Assembly (NCBI GenBank): GCA_027452245.1
Contig: DAIDGW010000028.1
Location: forward strand, 1 to 54,679
DNA from: Acidobacteriaceae bacterium
GTDB taxonomy: Bacteria > Acidobacteriota > Terriglobia > Terriglobales > Acidobacteriaceae
Reading direction: 5' to 3'
Length of the DNA: 54,679 nucleotides
In this document: piece by piece, positions 1 to 8,636 of the stretch
How the letters are laid out: the number at the start of each line of letters is the position of its first letter
Numbering within the stretch: position 1 is the stretch's first letter
Notes under the pieces: generated by a model
Database searches by the model: none
Told to the model about the DNA's origin: nothing
Seen by the model: the letters and a program-made list of their open reading frames with translations, nothing else
Made by a program: the position numbers and the translations under genes

Positions 1-899
1 AGAGCGTGTTCCCCTTCCATGGTCGGGACGCGAATCTCCGCTCCCATCGCAGCCTGCGCTATCGAGACCGGCACGACGCAGTGCAGATCGGTGCCTTCCC
101 GCGTAAAGAACGGATGTTCCTTCACGTGCAGTACAACATACAAATCGCCCGCGGGACCGCCGAATTGCCCGACTTCACCCGCGCCGCCGAAGCGGATGCG
201 CGTGCCGTCTTCAACTCCAGCCGGGACCTTGGCATCGATGGTTCTCTGCCGCAGCACTCTCCCGTCGCCCTTGCACTTCGGGCAGGGATCGGTGATGACG
301 CTGCCGCTTCCCTGGCACGAAGAACAGGTGCGCGCGATGCTGAAGAAACCCTGCTGGTAACGAACCTGTCCCCGGCCGCCGCAGGTCCGGCATGTCGTCG
401 GAGCCTTTCCGGCCGCCGCTCCGGAGCCGCGACACTCCTCGCAGGCCTCATGACGCCGCACATTGACCTTGGTCTCGATCCCGAAAAATGCCTCTTCGAA
501 CTCCAGGCTCAGATCTTCCCGTAAATCCGCGCCGCGTTGAGCACGGCTGCGGCGGCGGCCACCAGCACCGCCGAAGAGATCGCCAAAGCCAAAAAATTCG
601 CCAAAGATGTCGTTGAAGTCCTGGAAAACGCTGGCATCGAATCCCGCTCCGCCGCCCGGCATTCCTCCCAGGCCGGCGTGGCCGTAGCGGTCGTAGACCG
701 CGCGCTTCTCCGAGTCGGCGAGAATCGCGTACGCTTCGCTGACCTCCTTGAATTTCTCTTCGGCGTCCGGATTGTTCGGATTGCGATCCGGATGGTATTG
801 CAGCGCCAGCTTCCGATAGGCGCTCTTGAGTTCCTGCTCCGAGCAGGTGCGCGTTACCCCCAGCACCTCGTAGTAATCACGTTTTGCGTTGGTTGTCAG
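1..899 (-). CDS. dnaJ: Chaperone DnaJ (Hsp40), C-terminus cut by window edge
   Basis: Co-chaperone that delivers unfolded clients to DnaK and stimulates its ATPase in the cytoplasm. Reading the minus strand gives a J-domain ([10 protein letters not shown], then the HPD triad in YHPDRNPNN), a Gly/Phe-rich linker ([15 protein letters not shown]), and all four zinc-finger repeats of the CxxCxGxG type ([32 protein letters not shown]), followed by the start of the client-binding beta domain. About 299 residues are visible; the family is usually 370-390, so only the C-terminal end is missing. It is the third gene of hrcA-grpE-dnaJ. The frame has no ATG, GTG or TTG between an upstream in-frame stop and the J-domain. 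The best start is CTG at 897-899, about 6 bases after a purine-rich AAGGGAAAGG. Identity is certain; the start is not. Confidence 0.95.
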   Translation of the reverse strand, partial: MTTNAKRDYYEVLGVTRTCSEQELKSAYRKLALQYHPDRNPNNPDAEEKFKEVSEAYAILADSEKRAVYDRYGHAGLGGMPGGGAGFDASVFQDFNDIFGEFFGFGDLFGGAGGRRRSRAQRGADLREDLSLEFEEAFFGIETKVNVRRHEACEECRGSGAAAGKAPTTCRTCGGRGQVRYQQGFFSIARTCSSCQGSGSVITDPCPKCKGDGRVLRQRTIDAKVPAGVEDGTRIRFGGAGEVGQFGGPAGDLYVVLHVKEHPFFTREGTDLHCVVPVSIAQAAMGAEIRVPTMEGEHA

Positions 900-905
900 A
901 ACAGA

Positions 906-915
906 CCTTTCCCTT
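906..915 (-). promoter_or_regulatory. Ribosome-binding site deciding the dnaJ start
   Basis: Minus-strand AAGGGAAAGG lies 6 bases before the CTG codon at 897-899, in the gap after the grpE stop codon. It is the only Shine-Dalgarno-like stretch in front of the J-domain, so it supports initiation at CTG although that codon is rare as a start. The spacing is seen directly; use of the codon is inferred. Confidence 0.5.
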
Positions 916-936
916 GGAATTTCAGTTTTGCGAAAC

Positions 937-1515
937 TCACTCCCCGGAATTCTTCGCCACTTTTACCATTGCCGGGCGCAGCAAACGATCCTTCAGCTTG
1001 TAGCCGCGCTGCAATTCCTCGATGACCTGGTGGTCCGGCGCATCCTGGGTTTCCACCATCTCGATCGCTTCATGAAAACGAGGATCGAACGGTTCCCCTT
1101 TGGCAGGAATTGGACGCACTCCAATTTTGCTCAGCGAATCCTGCAACTGTTTGTAAATCAACTCTACGCCGTTGCGGAACTCCGCGCCTTCCGATTTCGA
1201 ATGCAGGGCCCGCTCAAAGCTGTCGAGGGCAGGCAGCAACGCTTTGATCGCGTCCGACATGGCGTAATCACGATGTTCCTGCTGCTCTTTCGCCGCGCGC
1301 CGCCGCGCATTCTCGAATTCCGCCTGGGAACGCGCCAGCCGGTCGAGCAAGGCATCGCGCTCGGCTTTCACCTTCTGCAACTCGGCTTCCGCCCCCGACG
1401 GCGCAGCCGCTTCACCACTGGCCGCCGGCTGCGGATTCTCTTCGTTTTCACCTGCCGGAAGTTCGTGTTCCATGTCGAATTCTTGAGCTTGCGATTTTCC
1501 GTTACCTTTCGCCAT
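937..1515 (-). CDS. grpE: Nucleotide exchange factor GrpE
   Basis: Releases ADP from DnaK and so resets the DnaK-DnaJ cycle. The 192-residue protein has the expected order: a low-complexity charged N-terminus (about 1-45), a long coiled-coil helix (about 45-110, with [20 protein letters not shown]), then the C-terminal beta domain with the signature [20 protein letters not shown] followed by [10 protein letters not shown]. The ATG start is 12 bases after the hrcA stop and dnaJ follows within about 40 bases, so the three genes form one transcription unit. The length is typical for the family and nothing appears damaged. Confidence 0.97.
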   Translation of the reverse strand: MAKGNGKSQAQEFDMEHELPAGENEENPQPAASGEAAAPSGAEAELQKVKAERDALLDRLARSQAEFENARRRAAKEQQEHRDYAMSDAIKALLPALDSFERALHSKSEGAEFRNGVELIYKQLQDSLSKIGVRPIPAKGEPFDPRFHEAIEMVETQDAPDHQVIEELQRGYKLKDRLLRPAMVKVAKNSGE

Positions 1516-1527
1516 AAGAACTTCTTG

Positions 1528-2568
1528 TCACTCCGATTCATTCAAAAGTTTGTCGAAGAGGCGGGCAATGTAAGACACGGCCGTAATCGTATGCTGATAA
1601 TCCATGCGCGTGGGCCCAATCACGGCCAGCGACCCCACCACATCGTTTCCGGTGTGTGCCGGAGCCCCAATCAACACGAAATTCTGCATCGACGGCAGGG
1701 CCTGATCCAGTCCGATCACCACCCGCACCGCTTCCTGCCTCACATCGAGATAGGCGCTGAGCAGCTGCACAACTTTTTCTTTCTCTTCGAGCGTCTTCAG
1801 CATCTCGCGCAGACGTTCGCGATCCTGCTCGCCGCTGACCAGGTTGGCCGCTCCTTCCACGAATACCATTTGCCCGCCCTGATCATTGGTAAGCGCTCCC
1901 TGCTTATAGAGTTGCTCCAAAGAGTGCATCAGGCGGTCGTATTCGCTGCGTTCCCGCTCCAGCCGTCGACCCAACTCCGCCTGCATCGACTCCATGGTCC
2001 AGCCCCGAAAATTCTCGTTGATGTAGCGCGCGGCCACATCCAGATCGGCCTGCGGCAGATCCATGCGCAGCACCCGGTCGCGGACCAGGCCCGATCGCGT
2101 TACCACCACCGCGAGTACCTTCTGATCGCCCAGGCGCGAAAAATAAACGTGCTCCAGGGCGTTCTTCGGACCGCCGGTGGCAATCGTCACGCCCACATTT
2201 CGGGAAATCAGCGAGAGCACGTGCGAGGTGCGCTCCATGAATTCCTGCACGTCGCTGACTCCAGCCAAAGTCTCTGAAATCAGAGCCTCTTCCTGGGGAG
2301 CCAGATGCGCTTTGCCCGTCATCTGCTCAACGTAGTAGCGATATGCTTCCGGGGTCGGAACCCGTCCCGCCGAGGTATGGGGTTGCTCCAGAAATCCGGC
2401 GTCCGACAGGTCCGCCATCACGTTGCGGATCGTGGCCGGACTGAGGCCTTCGCGGTTGGCGCGGGCCAGCGTACGCGATCCAACCGGCTCCCCGGTGGAG
2501 ATGAACGTCTCCACGATGGCAGTCAGTATTTCGCGTTCGCGTTGGCCGATATTGGATTCAGCAGGCAT
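1528..2568 (-). CDS. hrcA: Heat-inducible transcription repressor HrcA
   Basis: Represses class I heat-shock genes by binding the CIRCE operator and depends on GroE for folding. The 346-residue protein starts with the winged-helix segment REREILTAIVETFISTGEPV, followed by SPATIRNVMADL and the GFLEQPHTSAGRVPT motif that is nearly invariant in HrcA; the C-terminal GAF-like domain ends with IGPTRMDYQHTI. An in-frame TTG 21 bases upstream would add seven residues; the ATG at 2566-2568 is preferred because family members begin just before this helix. Heads hrcA-grpE-dnaJ. No TTAGCACTC-N9-GAGTGCTAA operator is visible upstream, so its target may be elsewhere or divergent. Confidence 0.96.
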   Translation of the reverse strand: MPAESNIGQREREILTAIVETFISTGEPVGSRTLARANREGLSPATIRNVMADLSDAGFLEQPHTSAGRVPTPEAYRYYVEQMTGKAHLAPQEEALISETLAGVSDVQEFMERTSHVLSLISRNVGVTIATGGPKNALEHVYFSRLGDQKVLAVVVTRSGLVRDRVLRMDLPQADLDVAARYINENFRGWTMESMQAELGRRLERERSEYDRLMHSLEQLYKQGALTNDQGGQMVFVEGAANLVSGEQDRERLREMLKTLEEKEKVVQLLSAYLDVRQEAVRVVIGLDQALPSMQNFVLIGAPAHTGNDVVGSLAVIGPTRMDYQHTITAVSYIARLFDKLLNESE

Positions 2569-2929
2569 TCGGGGTATCCGGCAGCTCAACTCGAGCTGGT
2601 CTTAGCGGGAGGAAACACCACCGCGCACACTTCCTTAAGTTTTTTAGATGCAAAAGCTTAGCTTTCGGATCCAACGCCCAGGACCCTGCTTGGATTCTAG
2701 GAACGACTCGAAAACCTGTCAAGGACGCAGGTCATCGCGCAGAGCCGTGATCGCGATGGTTATCTTGACCAGCGAGTCGAAGGGCGCAAGCCAAAACTGA
2801 GCCCATGGCGCGGAACCTGGCTCTTAAGCCGCAGGCATGCCCACACAAGCCTCTTTTGCTCGTTCAGGGCGCTTGGAGTAAGGCGGATGCACACGCCGGC
2901 CCTCACTAAAGCCGGAAACGGACCTTGGA

Positions 2930-2974
2930 TGTACCACTTGTCTCTATTGCTGTACCATCATATTTGTATGTACA
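2930..2974 (+). repeat. Phased TGTACCA boxes plus GTATGTACA
   Basis: Two identical TGTACCA heptamers lie 21 bases apart (two helical turns) and the second runs into CATCATATTTGTATGTACA. A second copy of TACCAT followed by GTATGTACA lies at 3151-3168 in the same orientation. The spacing suits a DNA-binding regulator, but no regulator is identified. Confidence 0.4.
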
Positions 2975-3270
2975 CTGTCCGTTAGCTGCCCGGGGCGGTC
3001 AGAGCCTCGCTTAAAATACCCATTCCGGAGCCCCCAAGGCCCCTGGGAGCGCCGGCCGATGCCCCACCCTCCCAGCGGTCAAGAATGAGCCTGCAATCGC
3101 TGTAACGGGCAGCAAAGGGCCCTGACGTCATTTCAAGACAGATCTGCTATTACCATAATGTATGTACAGTCTTAGGGATGTATATGCACTGCAAGGACTT
3201 AGCCCGTTTTAACGACCTGAACTCTGCCCGGCCTATGGCCCCGATGCCTGAAAAGCACCGAAAACATCCC

Positions 3271-3285
3271 CCCCGGCTTCCGGGG
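3271..3285. repeat. Perfect CCCCGG/CCGGGG hairpin
   Basis: Six-base-pair all-GC stem with a CTT loop, directly preceded by more C residues. It sits in the 5' region of the FAD oxidase gene and has no U-run after it on either strand, so it is not a classical terminator. Confidence 0.45.
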
Positions 3286-3344
3286 TACGAGACGCTGAGT
3301 GTTATCTTGTCTGCGAGCTGAAAACAACCCACTAAGCCACTCTG

Positions 3345-4484
3345 ATGAAGATCAAACCGAAAATTTTGGTGGTGGGCGCTGGCGCCTTTGGCGGCTGGAC
3401 TGCCCTCCATCTGCTCGAACGCGGTGCGCGTGTCACCCTTGTCGATGCGTGGGGACCCGGGAATTCCCGTTCCTCCTCGGGCGGTGAAACCCGCATCATG
3501 CGTTGCACTTACGGCCCGAACCAGCCCTATACCGAGATGGCCGCCCGCTCCCTCCGCCTGTGGAGCAGGTACGAGCGACGGTGGAAGCGCCAGTTCCTGC
3601 ATCGCTCGGGCGTCCTGTGGATGGTCGCTCACCCTGACGATGCATTTGAACGCGGGTCGCTCGATCCGCTGGCGGATGCCAAGGTGAAATTTCAGAAGCT
3701 TTCCACAGCGGCAATGAAGAAGCGCTGGCGGCAGATCAGCTTCGCCGGCGTACGTTGGGGAGTTTTCGAGCCGGAGTGCGGATATCTCGACGCCCGATCC
3801 AGCTGCCAGGCCGTGGTTCGCGCCTTCGTGGGCCAAGGAGGCATGTATCGGCAAGCTGAGGTTCGTCCGGATGGGCTGGAGGATTCTCCGATTCGGCAAG
3901 TCCGTCTGGCGGATGGATCTGCACTGAAAGCGGATTTTTATGTGTTCGCTTGCGGTCCATGGTTGGGAAAGCTGTTTCCGCAAGCCATCGGCAAGCTGGT
4001 TCGCCCCACGCGGCAGGATATTTTTTTCTTCGGAGCGCCCGGCGCGAAGGCCACTTGCTTCAACGACACTCACCTCCCGGTCTGGGGCGATCACGGAGAG
4101 CGCTTTTTCTATGGCATTCCCGGCGGCGATGGCCGCGGATTCAAGGTTGCCGACGATACACGCGGCCCGGATTTCGATCCCACCACTGGCGAGCGGACAA
4201 TAAACCCCGAAAATCTAAAGCGGGTGCGCGAGTACCTCGCGATCCGCTTCCCCGCCCTGACTGACGCACCCCTGACTGAGAGCCGGGTTTGCCAATACGA
4301 GGAAACTCCCGACGGAGATTTCATCGTTGACCGCCATCCGAAGGCGGAAAACATGTGGCTGCTCGGCGGAGGCTCCGGCCATGGATTCAAGCATGGCCCC
4401 GCAATAGGGGAAACCATGGCGGAGTTGATTTTGCAAGATCGCGAACCGAACCCCCGCTGGAAGCTGTCGCGCTTCGCGGAATAA
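3345..4484 (+). CDS. FAD-dependent oxidoreductase, monomeric sarcosine oxidase / N-methyltryptophan oxidase-like
   Basis: DAO-family flavoenzyme expected to oxidise the C-N bond of an N-methyl or secondary amine. The N-terminus has the Rossmann fingerprint ILVVGAGAFGGWTALHL (GxGxxG, about residues 10-16), then the SSSGGETRIMR segment typical of the MSOX/MTOX group, where it contacts FAD; near the C-terminus is YEETPDGDFIVDRHP and the GGGSGHGFKHGP loop that closes the FAD site. Length (379) matches the family at about 370-390. The ATG start is chosen because the Rossmann strand begins almost at once; no strong Shine-Dalgarno is seen. It converges on mrp with a 12-base gap. The substrate cannot be named from sequence. 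Confidence 0.85.
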   Translation: MKIKPKILVVGAGAFGGWTALHLLERGARVTLVDAWGPGNSRSSSGGETRIMRCTYGPNQPYTEMAARSLRLWSRYERRWKRQFLHRSGVLWMVAHPDDAFERGSLDPLADAKVKFQKLSTAAMKKRWRQISFAGVRWGVFEPECGYLDARSSCQAVVRAFVGQGGMYRQAEVRPDGLEDSPIRQVRLADGSALKADFYVFACGPWLGKLFPQAIGKLVRPTRQDIFFFGAPGAKATCFNDTHLPVWGDHGERFFYGIPGGDGRGFKVADDTRGPDFDPTTGERTINPENLKRVREYLAIRFPALTDAPLTESRVCQYEETPDGDFIVDRHPKAENMWLLGGGSGHGFKHGPAIGETMAELILQDREPNPRWKLSRFAE

Positions 4485-4496
4485 TGCATTCTGCCG

Positions 4497-5348
4497 TTAC
4501 TGAATCTGGATCACGCTGGCCGGAGCGCTGGCTTTGATCTCCGCAATGCGATCGGAAACTTTGCGCGCGAAGGCATAAATTGACTTGGCGTGCGCCGACG
4601 TCTCTCCTTCCACCACGATCGGCTTGCCGGTATCGCCCGCCTTGCGCACTTCCGGGTCTAACTCAACATTACCCAGGAAGGGCACGCTGAACTGCTGCGC
4701 GGTCTTCTCGGCTCCGCCCCGCGAGAAGATGTCAATCTCGTGATGGCAGTGCGGACACACAAAGTAGCTCATGTTCTCGACCACGCCCACCAGATCCACC
4801 TTCATCTGCCGGAACATCTCGATGGCTTTGCGTGCATCCTGCAGCGAAACATCCGACGGAGTTGAAACCACGACCGCTCCTGTGAGCGGCACGGTTTGCA
4901 CCAGCGACAAAGCGACATCGCCCGTTCCCGGAGGAAGATCGACGACGAGATAGTCGAGTTGTCCCCATTCGACTAATCCCAAGAACTGCCGCACGATCTG
5001 GTGCAGCATGGGACCGCGCCAGATAATCGGCTTGTCGCCGGGATTGAGGAATCCCACGGAAATTACCTTGAGCCCGAAGGCCTGAACCGGCTCGATGCGG
5101 TTTTCTCCCACCATGCGCGGCTGGGTGTTCACGCCCAACATCAGCGGAACATTCGGACCGTACACGTCGGCATCCAGCAATCCGACCTTGTGACCGAGGC
5201 GCGAAAGCGCCACCGCCAGATTCACCGAGAGCGTCGTCTTGCCGACTCCTCCCTTGCCGGATCCAACGGCAATAATTGAATCGACCCCGGGGATCGGTTG
5301 GGGAGCCTGCGGCGCTGGGCCGTGCGAATGCGGTGTATGTGCGCTCAA
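4497..5348 (-). CDS. mrp: Mrp/ApbC/NBP35-type Fe-S cluster carrier ATPase
   Basis: P-loop ATPase that holds and transfers a [4Fe-4S] cluster to apo-proteins in the cytoplasm. The 283-residue protein shows the deviant Walker A GSGKGGVGKTTLSVNLA (about 28-44), the GLLDADVYGPN switch, DLPPGTGD, and the cluster-ligating CPHC (YFVCPHCH) near residue 190. The DUF59 domain found in longer Mrp proteins is absent, so this is the short form. The start is TTG at 5346-5348, 7 bases after GGAG; this keeps the His-rich leader that precedes the P-loop in relatives. A minus-strand TATAAT lies at 5395-5400. Confidence 0.93.
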   Translation of the reverse strand: MSAHTPHSHGPAPQAPQPIPGVDSIIAVGSGKGGVGKTTLSVNLAVALSRLGHKVGLLDADVYGPNVPLMLGVNTQPRMVGENRIEPVQAFGLKVISVGFLNPGDKPIIWRGPMLHQIVRQFLGLVEWGQLDYLVVDLPPGTGDVALSLVQTVPLTGAVVVSTPSDVSLQDARKAIEMFRQMKVDLVGVVENMSYFVCPHCHHEIDIFSRGGAEKTAQQFSVPFLGNVELDPEVRKAGDTGKPIVVEGETSAHAKSIYAFARKVSDRIAEIKASAPASVIQIQ

Positions 5349-5394
5349 AGAATCACTCCAGAGATGACGCCTAAATTTTGAAAGAATCCCTTCG

Positions 5395-5400
5395 ATTATA
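5395..5400 (-). promoter_or_regulatory. Candidate -10 box for mrp
   Basis: Minus-strand TATAAT, an exact sigma-70 -10 consensus, 46 bases before the TTG start. No clear -35 hexamer was seen at 16-18 bases upstream, so this is a partial promoter call. Confidence 0.4.
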
Positions 5401-5456
5401 CCGTTTTGACGAGCCGAAGCTCGGGATGGGAGCAGTTGCTGCTACAGCGATTCGGG

Positions 5457-6065
5457 TCAAAACTTCACGCTTAATCCAAAGGTGAGAAATATATTGTTCT
5501 GGCGTCCGGCGGAAATGATCGACGGTAGAGTGAGCGAACTGGAGTTGAAATCGCGCACTTCGGCCCGCAGGCTGGTGAAGGGAAGGATTTTCATGTCGAG
5601 TCCGCCGCCGACATCCAGGGCGAAAGCGTTATCGATCGCCGTTGTACCGTCGTATAGCTTGCGATTGAAGCGGCCATAGCCCAACCCGGCGGCCACATAC
5701 GGGGAGAGAAAGAACGAGGGTATCAGGCGAACCCGCACGCCGGGAGTGATGAACAGCGAGGTGTAGCTGCGGCTAAGTTCGGTTCCGTTGAGATCAGGAA
5801 TGGAAGACGTGAACGAGCCGGCAAGCGGCAACTCTCCGTAGACGGAGATTACCGGGATGTGCACGATCCGCCGCGCGTAACTCCCCTCCATGGCGAAAGC
5901 TGCGCCCAGGTTCAGCGGCGTGTCGGCGGTGAAATAGCCGCCCATCGTGAATCCGAGGTCGTTCTTCTGGGCATTTGCAGGAAGGCTGAAAGCCATCAGC
6001 AGAAACGCCAGGCTGATGGCCACAAGTTTTCCGCGGAGGAGAAGGCGTTGACGGAACAAGAGCAT
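5457..6065 (-). CDS. Outer-membrane beta-barrel protein
   Basis: Predicted 202-residue secreted protein. The N-terminus is a classical signal peptide: basic start, hydrophobic stretch LVAISLAFLLMAFSLP, and cleavage near ANAQ-KN. The mature part alternates polar and hydrophobic residues with aromatic turns (GGYFTADTPLNLG, VAAGLGYGRFN) and ends in the strand LTFGLSVKF with a terminal Phe, the usual signal for BAM-dependent insertion. The start is the ATG at 6063-6065; a TTG nine bases upstream is possible but adds nothing recognisable. It lies between mrp and cydB in the same direction. Exact function is unknown. Confidence 0.75.
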   Translation of the reverse strand: MLLFRQRLLLRGKLVAISLAFLLMAFSLPANAQKNDLGFTMGGYFTADTPLNLGAAFAMEGSYARRIVHIPVISVYGELPLAGSFTSSIPDLNGTELSRSYTSLFITPGVRVRLIPSFFLSPYVAAGLGYGRFNRKLYDGTTAIDNAFALDVGGGLDMKILPFTSLRAEVRDFNSSSLTLPSIISAGRQNNIFLTFGLSVKF

Positions 6066-6137
6066 GGCCGTCAATAGATGGCGGCCAGCATCAATTCTGT
6101 TGTCCGGGATTCACCGGTACCCGGCCCTCAAAACGGT

Positions 6138-7178
6138 CTAATACCCTTCGCCTTCCATACGAACCTTGCCACGGAACATGCGAAATAAGTGGGTGAAATA
6201 GGCCAGGGCAAGAACGAATCCGAGGCTCCACCAAGCCAGTCCCACGCCAAGCCCATGCTGCCCGGCGGCCGTGTTGTAGATGGTCAGATTCAAAGCCGGA
6301 TCGGTGCTTGCCGGCAGCACAATGGGATAAAGGGCAAAGGCCGCGCCCACCAGCATCACCACGATGTAAACCGCCGATGCCAGGAACCCGATTTTGTCTT
6401 CATCCTTGCGATTGGCCCAGAACATTACGCCAAGGCTGGCAAAAACAAGCACCGGAATGAGATATCCCACGGCGTAGTGCTGGTAATTATCGAGCACCGT
6501 GGGACGAACATAGATTGTCGCGGCCAGGCTCAACAGGGTAAGCACGAGTTGCAGCGGCCAGGCGAACCTGGCTGTGCTGCGGGCACGCCGCTGCAGATTA
6601 CCCTCGGTCTTCACGGCGACATACAGCGAACCGTGCGCCGTCAGAGTCACAAGGGCTACGACGCCGGTCAGGACCGTGTACCAGTCGAGAATTCCGGCAT
6701 TGGCGACGACGCGAAAGTTGGTCCAGAGCGGTTCGAAGAAATATCCGTCGGATCCAAGCGGAACGCCGCGGATGACATTGCCGAGCGCCGCGCCAAAAAA
6801 GATGGTGAGCAGCGCGCTGGACACGCAGAAGATCGTCTCGAAAAATCCGCGCCACACCGGATTCGACATGTGCGTGCGCAATTCGATCCCGATCCCGCGC
6901 AGCATCAGCAGCCACAGCACCATCATCAGGGGAAGATAGAATCCGCTGAAGCTGGAGGCGTAGAGCAGCGGAAAAGCAAAATAGAGCGTGCCTCCGGCGG
7001 CGAGCAACCAGACTTCATTACCGTCCCACACGGGCCCGATGGCACGCAAAATTGCCCTGCGTTCGTTCGCGGTCTTCGCCGCGGTCAGGTAGATCACGCC
7101 CGCGCCCAGATCGAATCCGTCGAGCACCACATACGCCGCTACCATTACAGCGACGATCATGAACCATATCGTTTCCAT
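6138..7178 (-). CDS. cydB: Cytochrome bd ubiquinol oxidase subunit II
   Basis: Integral membrane partner of CydA in the cytochrome bd oxygen reductase. The 346-residue protein has about eight or nine membrane helices and begins with the family signature WFMIVAVMVAAYVVLDGFDLGAG, followed by the GPVWDGNEVWLL and FPLLYASSFSGFYLPL blocks typical of CydB. It follows cydA by 27 bases, in the usual cydAB order, so the two are cotranscribed. Length is at the short end of the normal range. No small cydX-like gene is seen downstream. Confidence 0.96.
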   Translation of the reverse strand: METIWFMIVAVMVAAYVVLDGFDLGAGVIYLTAAKTANERRAILRAIGPVWDGNEVWLLAAGGTLYFAFPLLYASSFSGFYLPLMMVLWLLMLRGIGIELRTHMSNPVWRGFFETIFCVSSALLTIFFGAALGNVIRGVPLGSDGYFFEPLWTNFRVVANAGILDWYTVLTGVVALVTLTAHGSLYVAVKTEGNLQRRARSTARFAWPLQLVLTLLSLAATIYVRPTVLDNYQHYAVGYLIPVLVFASLGVMFWANRKDEDKIGFLASAVYIVVMLVGAAFALYPIVLPASTDPALNLTIYNTAAGQHGLGVGLAWWSLGFVLALAYFTHLFRMFRGKVRMEGEGY

Positions 7179-7205
7179 GAATCCCTCACAATTTCAATTC
7201 AGCGG

Positions 7206-8588
7206 TTAGCGATGAAGAACGACCGGTTCGTCTTGCTCAACGGATCCTTCCAAATCAGGAACTCCGGCTTCCGCCAGAGGTCCGTGCTCAATTTCGCGGC
7301 GCACGAGGAACAGGAACAAAATCCCCAGCACGGTGTACATTCCCATAAAGCCGAGCAGGGTGAACATACCGTTGCCGGCCGAAACCATCTTCGAATAACC
7401 GTCTACGGTGCGCATCAACCCATAAACCAGCCAAGGTTGGCGTCCGATCTCAGCCGTCATCCAGCCGGCGGTGTTTGCAATGTACGGGAACGGCAGCGCA
7501 AGCAGAAGGATCCAGAGCATCCATCGCGCCTGAAACAGCGTTTTGCGCCAGAGCAAGAAGGCCGCGACCAGCATAATCGCGATGAAGATCGTCCCCAGGC
7601 CGACCATGATGTGGTAGCTGTAGTAGAGCAAGGCGATGTTCGTGGGCCACTGATCCTGCGGAAACTGATTAAGCCCCGCTACATCCGCGCTCCACGCCCG
7701 ATACGTAAGGAAGCTCAGGGCTTTGGGAACAATGATTGGATTGTCGATCTTCTTTTCGTCGACATTCGGCTGCCCCACGATCACCAGCGGAGCGCCTGGC
7801 TGCCCCACAAACAAGGCTTCCATCGCGGCCAGCGTGACTGGCTGATACTTCGTGACCATTCTCCCCTGCGCATCGCCGGTGGGGAAGATTTGCAGCATGC
7901 TGAAGATCAGCCCCGCAATCACGCCGACGCGCACGAAGATCCGCCCATGCGCTTCATACTTGTGGCATAGCAGGTAGAACGCGCCCACCGAAGCCATCAC
8001 CATCGAACCGGTGATCGCCGCTCCCGACATATTGTGCGCGTACTGCCACCACGCCCACGGATTCAGTACCAGTTGCCAGAAGCTGCTCAGTTGCGCCGAT
8101 CCGTCAGAGCGCGTCACATAGCCCACCGGATGCTGCATCCAGGCATCGGTGGCGATGATGAAGAAACCGGACAGCCACGATCCGAGGAACACCGCGACGG
8201 CCGACCACCAGTGCGCACGCGGGCTCAGACGTTTTTCGCCGTAGAGAAACAATCCCAGAAACGCCGATTCGAGGAAGAACGCGAACATGCCTTCCATGCC
8301 CAGGGTCTGGCCGATGACGCCGCCGGCAAAACGGGAGAAATGAGACCAGTTGGTGCCGAACTGAAATTCCATGGGGATTCCGGTCACCACGCCCATGATG
8401 AAGTTAATGCCAAAGATCTTTGCCCAGAAGCGGGCCGCCTGATGGTAAGTCTCGTCGTGGTTCCGCAGGCCGAGCGTTTTGAGCACCACGATGAGCGGCG
8501 CCAATCCCATGGTCAATTGCGGGAACAGGTAATGGAATGTGACGGTAAAGGCAAAATGAAGACGATGAATCAGGAGAGCGCTGTCCAT
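7206..8588 (-). CDS. cydA: Cytochrome bd ubiquinol oxidase subunit I
   Basis: Haem-bearing subunit that oxidises quinol and reduces oxygen to water at very low oxygen levels. In 460 residues one sees the N-terminal haem-ligand region RLHFAFTVTFHYLFPQ (His near 19), YAHNMSGAAITG (haem b558 His), YHIMVGLG (b558 Met ligand) and GWMTAEIGRQPW with the conserved Glu and GRQPW motif. The protein is shorter than E. coli CydA (about 520), consistent with the short Q-loop form. ATG start, preceded by GAGGAG. A perfect TGTGAT-N4-ATCACA palindrome is centred about 56 bases upstream of the start, suggesting CRP/FNR-family control. Confidence 0.97.
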   Translation of the reverse strand: MDSALLIHRLHFAFTVTFHYLFPQLTMGLAPLIVVLKTLGLRNHDETYHQAARFWAKIFGINFIMGVVTGIPMEFQFGTNWSHFSRFAGGVIGQTLGMEGMFAFFLESAFLGLFLYGEKRLSPRAHWWSAVAVFLGSWLSGFFIIATDAWMQHPVGYVTRSDGSAQLSSFWQLVLNPWAWWQYAHNMSGAAITGSMVMASVGAFYLLCHKYEAHGRIFVRVGVIAGLIFSMLQIFPTGDAQGRMVTKYQPVTLAAMEALFVGQPGAPLVIVGQPNVDEKKIDNPIIVPKALSFLTYRAWSADVAGLNQFPQDQWPTNIALLYYSYHIMVGLGTIFIAIMLVAAFLLWRKTLFQARWMLWILLLALPFPYIANTAGWMTAEIGRQPWLVYGLMRTVDGYSKMVSAGNGMFTLLGFMGMYTVLGILFLFLVRREIEHGPLAEAGVPDLEGSVEQDEPVVLHR

Positions 8589-8636
8589 GCAAGACTCCTC
8601 GGTAGCGTCAGGGTAAAACGCGGGGAAAAGTCTCGA

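Larger units (their letters stand above)
2569..3344. other. Long divergent intergenic region with repeated short boxes
   Basis: About 775 bases separate divergent hrcA and the FAD oxidase, and no convincing reading frame fills them. Visible structure: TGTACCA at 2930-2936 and again at 2951-2957, exactly 21 bases apart; a longer repeated pattern TACCAT...GTATGTACA at 2953-2974 and 3151-3168; a hairpin CTGGGAG/CTCCCAG (3043-3049 with 3069-3075); and a perfect hairpin CCCCGG-CTT-CCGGGG at 3271-3285, about 60 bases before the oxidase start. It must hold promoters for both flanking genes and could hold a small RNA. No known riboswitch or RNA family was recognised. Confidence 0.6.

Noticed and set aside
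889..2277. Long open frame on the plus strand across hrcA and grpE
   Set aside because: It is antisense to two certain genes, is Arg/His/Leu-rich and lacks any recognisable domain; it arises from GC-rich codon bias.
2980..3120. Structured RNA such as 6S or tmRNA in the hrcA/oxidase gap
   Set aside because: GC hairpins are present, but none of the conserved sequences I know for 6S, tmRNA, RNase P or SRP RNA could be recognised.
6189..7970. 593-residue open frame opposite cydB and cydA
   Set aside because: Low-complexity His/Arg/Gln content and no motif; the opposite strand encodes membrane proteins with clear haem-ligand motifs.
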